Shown: positions 60,176 through 64,000 of the stretch, piece after piece
How the letters are laid out: every line of letters starts with the position of its first letter
How positions within the stretch are numbered: the stretch's first letter is position 1
Assembly: GCF_003573695.1 (NCBI RefSeq)
Contig: NC_039358.1
Location: 195,943,323 to 196,007,322, forward strand
Source of the DNA: Papaver somniferum
Taxonomy: Eukaryota > Streptophyta > Magnoliopsida > Ranunculales > Papaveraceae
Length of the DNA: 64,000 nt
Direction of reading: 5' to 3'
The notes under the pieces: generated by a model
Seen by the model: only the letters and a program-made list of their open reading frames with translations
Database searches by the model: none
Told to the model about the DNA's origin: nothing
Translations under genes and position numbers: made by a program

Positions 60176-60403
60176 ATTTGGATTAGTTCTGCATGGCCTT
60201 TCATCTTTCTTCTTCGTGAAATTTGACGTCCTTCATATTTTCTTGAATCAACGTACATAGAAATGCAATTTTTACTAAACGTATTGCCTTAGAACATTTC
60301 AATTGTTATTACAATACATTTTTCAAACTTTTACTGTTAAAGATGAGTTTATCTAGTTTACAATTTAGTCTCAGAAATCAACTACCGACTTATAACGAAT
60401 TGT
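60176..60403 (-). repeat. Inverted satellite between E10 and E11
   Basis: About 0.7 of a minus-oriented monomer ending cttataacgaattgt, where it joins E11 without any duplication. Confidence 0.9.
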
Positions 60404-60874
60404 GATTCAAGTTCAGATGAAAATTTTTCAGTTGCACAAGCAGCCTTGGAGGTTAATGGTAAGAAGTGGGATGAGCTGCCTTTGGACAGGAAGATAGAGA
60501 TAGCAAAAGGGCGATCAGAAGGAAGTTCTCGTAAGCCTGGAAGTTCTAATGCTGCGCATTTACTGCAACAACATAACAATAGGGCGAATACAAGACATGA
60601 CACTGCACGTGAGGATCACAATGGAAATACTGGGTTTTTACATAAGCCCAATAACAATCAAAGCACGGACAGTGGTGCTGGGCCTGTGGAAAGAACTTCT
60701 ATACGCTTAACCACGGAGGAGCATGAAGTTTTTTGTTCAATAACAAAATTTGATATTCAACAAAAGTTTTTGAAGGATTTATCTTTCCGAAAGGAGTATT
60801 TAAAGGAAATACAAGCTCAATCCAAAAGAATGAAGACTCCAAATGCGAAAAATAAGAACAAAGAAAGAGGTTGA
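60404..60874 (+). pseudogene. E11 ORF1 C-terminal fragment
   Basis: In frame from the breakpoint (DSSSDENFSVAQAA) through KKWDELPLDRKIEIAKGRSEG to the KFLKDLSFRKEYLKE motif. A G-to-T change turns a Gly codon of E10 into tga, so it ends KNKERG at 60874, three codons early. No start signal of its own. Confidence 0.85.
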
Positions 60875-60985
60875 GGAACTTGATGATAATCCTAGTTTCC
60901 TTCTTTTTGTTAGTTATTTGTGTTTAGGAGCTTATTTTGTTAGCTATTTCGATGTTATTTATCTCCCCTTTGGTTTATGGGGGAG

Positions 60986-61004
60986 GGGAGGCCTTGAGCC
61001 TCCC
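60986..61004 (+). other. E11 3'-UTR hairpin
   Basis: GGGAGGC, loop CTTGA, GCCTCCC, identical to the E10 hairpin, preceded by a G-rich run tgggggagggg. Confidence 0.7.
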
Positions 61005-61068
61005 TTTTTGTAATTCTTGTAATTACGTTTTTTTTGCTTAAAAACCATTTTGACCTAGCAAAAAAAAA

Positions 61069-64000
61069 CCAAATCCTAGCAAATTTCATCTAACTTGAAT
61101 CAAATAGAAAGACAAAGCCAACATAAAAAGAAAGAGTTCATAAAAATGTTGAATTTTATATACGTTAACTCAAAAAAGTCTACACATTTCGTTATAAGTC
61201 GGAAATTGATTTCTGAGACTAAATTGTAAACTAGATAGACTCATCTTTAACAGAAAAAGTTTGAATGTATTGTAATTACAATTAATATGTTCTAAGGCAA
61301 TACGTCTAGTAAAAATTGCATTTCTATGTACGTTGATTCAAAAAAATATGAAGGAATTCAAATTTCAAAATAGAAGAAGGATGAAAGACCATGCAGAACT
61401 AATCCAAATCCTTACAAATTTCAGCTATCTTGAATCAAATAGAAAGACAAATCAAACACAAGAAGAAAGAGTTCATAAAAATATTGAATTTTATATATGT
61501 TAACTCAAAAAAGTCTACACACTTCGTTATAAGTCGGAATTTGATTTCTGAGACTAAATTGTAAACTAGATAAACTCATCTTTAACAGCAAAAGTTTTAA
61601 AAATGTATTGTAATTACAATTAATATCTTCTAAGGCAATACGTCTAGTGAAAATTGCATTTCTATGTACGTTGATTCAAGAAAATATGAAGGAAGTCAAA
61701 TTTCACGAAGAAGAAAGATGAAAGGCCATGAAGAACTAATCCAAATCCTAGCAAATTTCATCTATCTTGAATCAAATAGAAAGACAAAGCCAACATAAAA
61801 ATAAAGAGTTCATAAAAATGTTGAATTTTATATACGTTAACTCAAAAAACTCTACACATTTCGTTATAAGTCGGAAATTGATTTCTGAGACTAAATTGTA
61901 AACTAGATAAACTCATCTTTAACAGAAAAAGTTTGAAAAATGTATTGTAGTTACAATTAATATGTTCTAAGGCAATACATCTAGTAAAAATTGCATTTCT
62001 ATGTACGTTGATTCAAGAAAATATGAAGGAAGTCAAATTTCTCAATAGAAGAAAGATGAAAGCCCATGCAAAACTAATCCTAATCCTAACAAATTTCATC
62101 TATCTTGAATCAAATAGAAAGACAAAGCCAACATAAAAAGAAAGAGTTCATATAAATGTTGAATTTTATATACGTTAACTCAAAAAAGTCTACACAATTC
62201 GTTATAAGTCGGAAATTGATTTCTGAGACTAAATTGTAAACTAGATAGACTCATCTTTAACATAAAAAGCTTGAAAAATGTATTGTAATTACAATTAAGA
62301 TGTTCTAAGGCAATACGTCTAGTAAAAATTGCATTTCTATGTACGTTGATTCAAGAGAATATGAAGGAAGTCAAATTTCATGAAAGACCATGCAGAACTA
62401 ATCCAAATCCTAACAAATTTCATCTACTTTGAATCAAATAGAAAGACAAATCCAACACAAAAAGAAAGAGTTCATAAAAATGTTGAATATTATATACGTT
62501 AACTCAAAAAAGTTTACACATTTCGTTATAAGTCGAAAATTGATTTCTGAGACTAAATTATAAACTAGATAGACTCATCTTTAACATAAAAAGTTTGAAA
62601 AATGTATTGTAATTACAATTAAGATGTTCTAAGGCAATACGTCTAGTAAAAATTGCATTTCTATGTACGTTGATTCAAGAAAATATGAAGGAAGTCAAAT
62701 TTCACAATAGAAGAAGGATGAAAGACCATGCAGAACTAATCCAAATCCTAAAAAATTTCATCTATCTTGAATCAAATAGAAAGACAAAGCCAACACAAAA
62801 AGGAAGAGTTCATAAAAATGTTGAATATTATATACGTTAACTCGAAAACGTCTACACATTTCGTTATAAGTCGGAAATTGATTTCTGAGACTAAATTGTG
62901 AACTAGATAGACTCATCTTTAACATAAAAAGTTTGAAAAATGTATTGTAATTACAATTCATATGTTCTAAGGCAATACGCCTAGTAAAAATTGCATTTCT
63001 ATGTACGTTGATTCAAGAAAATATGAAGGAAGTCAGATTTCACAATAGAAGAAGGATGAAAGACCATGCAAAACTAATCCAAATCCTAACAAATTTCATC
63101 TATCTTGAATCAAATAGAAAGACAAATCCAACACCAAAAGAAAGAGTTCATAAAAATGTTGAATATTATATACGTTAACTCAAAAAAGTTTACACATCTC
63201 GTTATAAGTCGAAATTGATTTCTGAGACTAAATTATAAACTAGATAGACTCATCTTTAACATAAAAAGTTTGAAAAATGTATTGTAATTACAATTAAGAT
63301 GTTCTAAGGCAATACGTCTAGTAAAAATTGCATTTCTATGTACGTTGATTCAAGAAAATATGAAGGAAGTCAAATTTCACAATAGAAGAAGGATGAAAGA
63401 CCATGCAGAACTAATCCAAATCCTAAAAAATTTCATCTATCTTGAATCAAATAGAAAGACAAAGCCAACACAAAAAGGAAGAGTTCATAAAAAAGTTGAA
63501 TATTATATACGTTAACTCGAAAACGTCTACACATTTTGTTATAAGTCGGAAATTGATTTCTGAGACTAAATTGTAAACTAGATAGACTCATCTTTAACAT
63601 AAAAAGTTTGAAAAATGTATTGTAATTACAATTAAGATGTTCTAAGGCAATACGTCTAGTAAAAATTGCATTTCTATGTACGTTGATTCAAGAAAATATG
63701 AAGGAAGTCAGATTTCACAATAGAAGAAGGATGAAAGACCATGCAGAACTAATCCAAATCCTAAAAAATTTCATCTATCTTGAATCAAATAGAAAGACAA
63801 AGCCAACACAAAAAGGAAGAGTTCATAAAAATGTTGAATATTATATACGTTAACTCGAAAAAGTTTACACATCTCGTTATAAGTCGGAAATTGATTTCTG
63901 AGACTAAATTGTGAACTAGATAGACTCATCTTTAACATAAAAAGTTTGAAAAATGTATTGTAATTACAATTAATATGTTCTAAGGCAATACGCCTAGTAA
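61069..64000 (+). repeat. Satellite, last block, with dimeric order
   Basis: About 8.7 plus-oriented monomers. From about 62200 two monomer types alternate: one with gacaaatccaacac and acatctcg/acatttcg, one with caaaaaggaagag and tcgaaaacgtc. This gives a repeat of about 675 bp. Markers agatagactc and taacataaaaag are specific to this block. No gene. Confidence 0.95.

Larger units (their letters stand above)
60404..61068 (+). mobile_element. E11: inverted duplicate of the 3' part of E10
   Basis: Starts inside ORF1 at a point equal to about 59206 of E10 and runs to gacctagc plus poly(A). Its right junction (poly(A), ccaaatcctagcaaatttc) is the reverse complement of the left junction of E10, so both derive from one insertion. 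The 3' UTR differs from that of E10 at only a few positions. The left side abuts inverted satellite, and the right side abuts plus-oriented satellite. Confidence 0.9.

Noticed and set aside
59674..60258. Start codon at 60258 for the E10 protein
   Set aside because: The first 28 residues are satellite; LINE sequence starts near 60175.
1..64000. tRNA, rRNA or host genes in the spacers
   Set aside because: All stretches outside the named elements match the satellite monomer on one strand or the other; nothing else was recognised.

Overview
This window is heterochromatic plant DNA with no recognisable host gene. It is an AT-rich tandem satellite (monomer about 337 bp, roughly 100 copies, about 34-35 kb in total) into which retrotransposons have inserted, one inside another in places. 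The flowering-plant origin is inferred from L1-type LINEs whose ORF1 has a DUF4283-like region plus a CCHC knuckle and whose ORF2 ends in an RNase H domain, and from a Ty1-copia element primed by initiator tRNA-Met. The species cannot be named from the sequence.

Layout. 1-8586: plus-oriented satellite with local higher-order repeats. 8587-14215: two complete ORF1-only LINE derivatives, E1 (+) and E2 (-), about 2.5 kb each. 14565-20288: a two-ORF LINE, L1 (+), decayed. 20289-28055: satellite with three copies of one 5'-truncated insertion (E3, E5, E7) and two copies of an opposite-strand stub (E4, E6), multiplied together with the surrounding satellite. 28056-33860: LINE L2 (-), closely related to L1, with an almost intact ORF2. 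33861-43756: satellite with a 10-N gap and a duplicated block of over 2 kb. 43757-45136: 3' part of a third LINE (L3), broken by a 99-N gap. Near 45.62 kb the satellite flips to minus. 48210-55581: a Ty1-copia element (LTRs of 211 and 212 bp, TSD caacg) that itself carries another ORF1-only LINE, E8 (-), with a 15-bp TSD. 55582-61068: inverted satellite with E10 (-) and E11 (+), two arms of an inverted duplication of one ORF1-only insertion. 61069-64000: plus-oriented satellite with a two-monomer period.

How the parts relate. L1 and L2 carry endonuclease, reverse transcriptase and RNase H. The E elements carry only ORF1, yet E1, E2 and E8 have their own leader, a conserved 3' end, a poly(A) tract and target-site duplications of 14-16 bp. 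They resemble mammalian HAL1 ('half-L1') elements, and were probably mobilised in trans by L1/L2-like machinery. The two groups share leader motifs, the ORF1 N-terminal architecture, a small 3'-UTR hairpin with covarying bases, and the terminal TAGC(A)n. This two-member LINE consortium inside a satellite array is the most unusual thing in the window. Every protein-coding element seen carries at least one disabling change. Because the locus is satellite-rich and contains N runs, array order, inversions and copy number depend on assembly quality.
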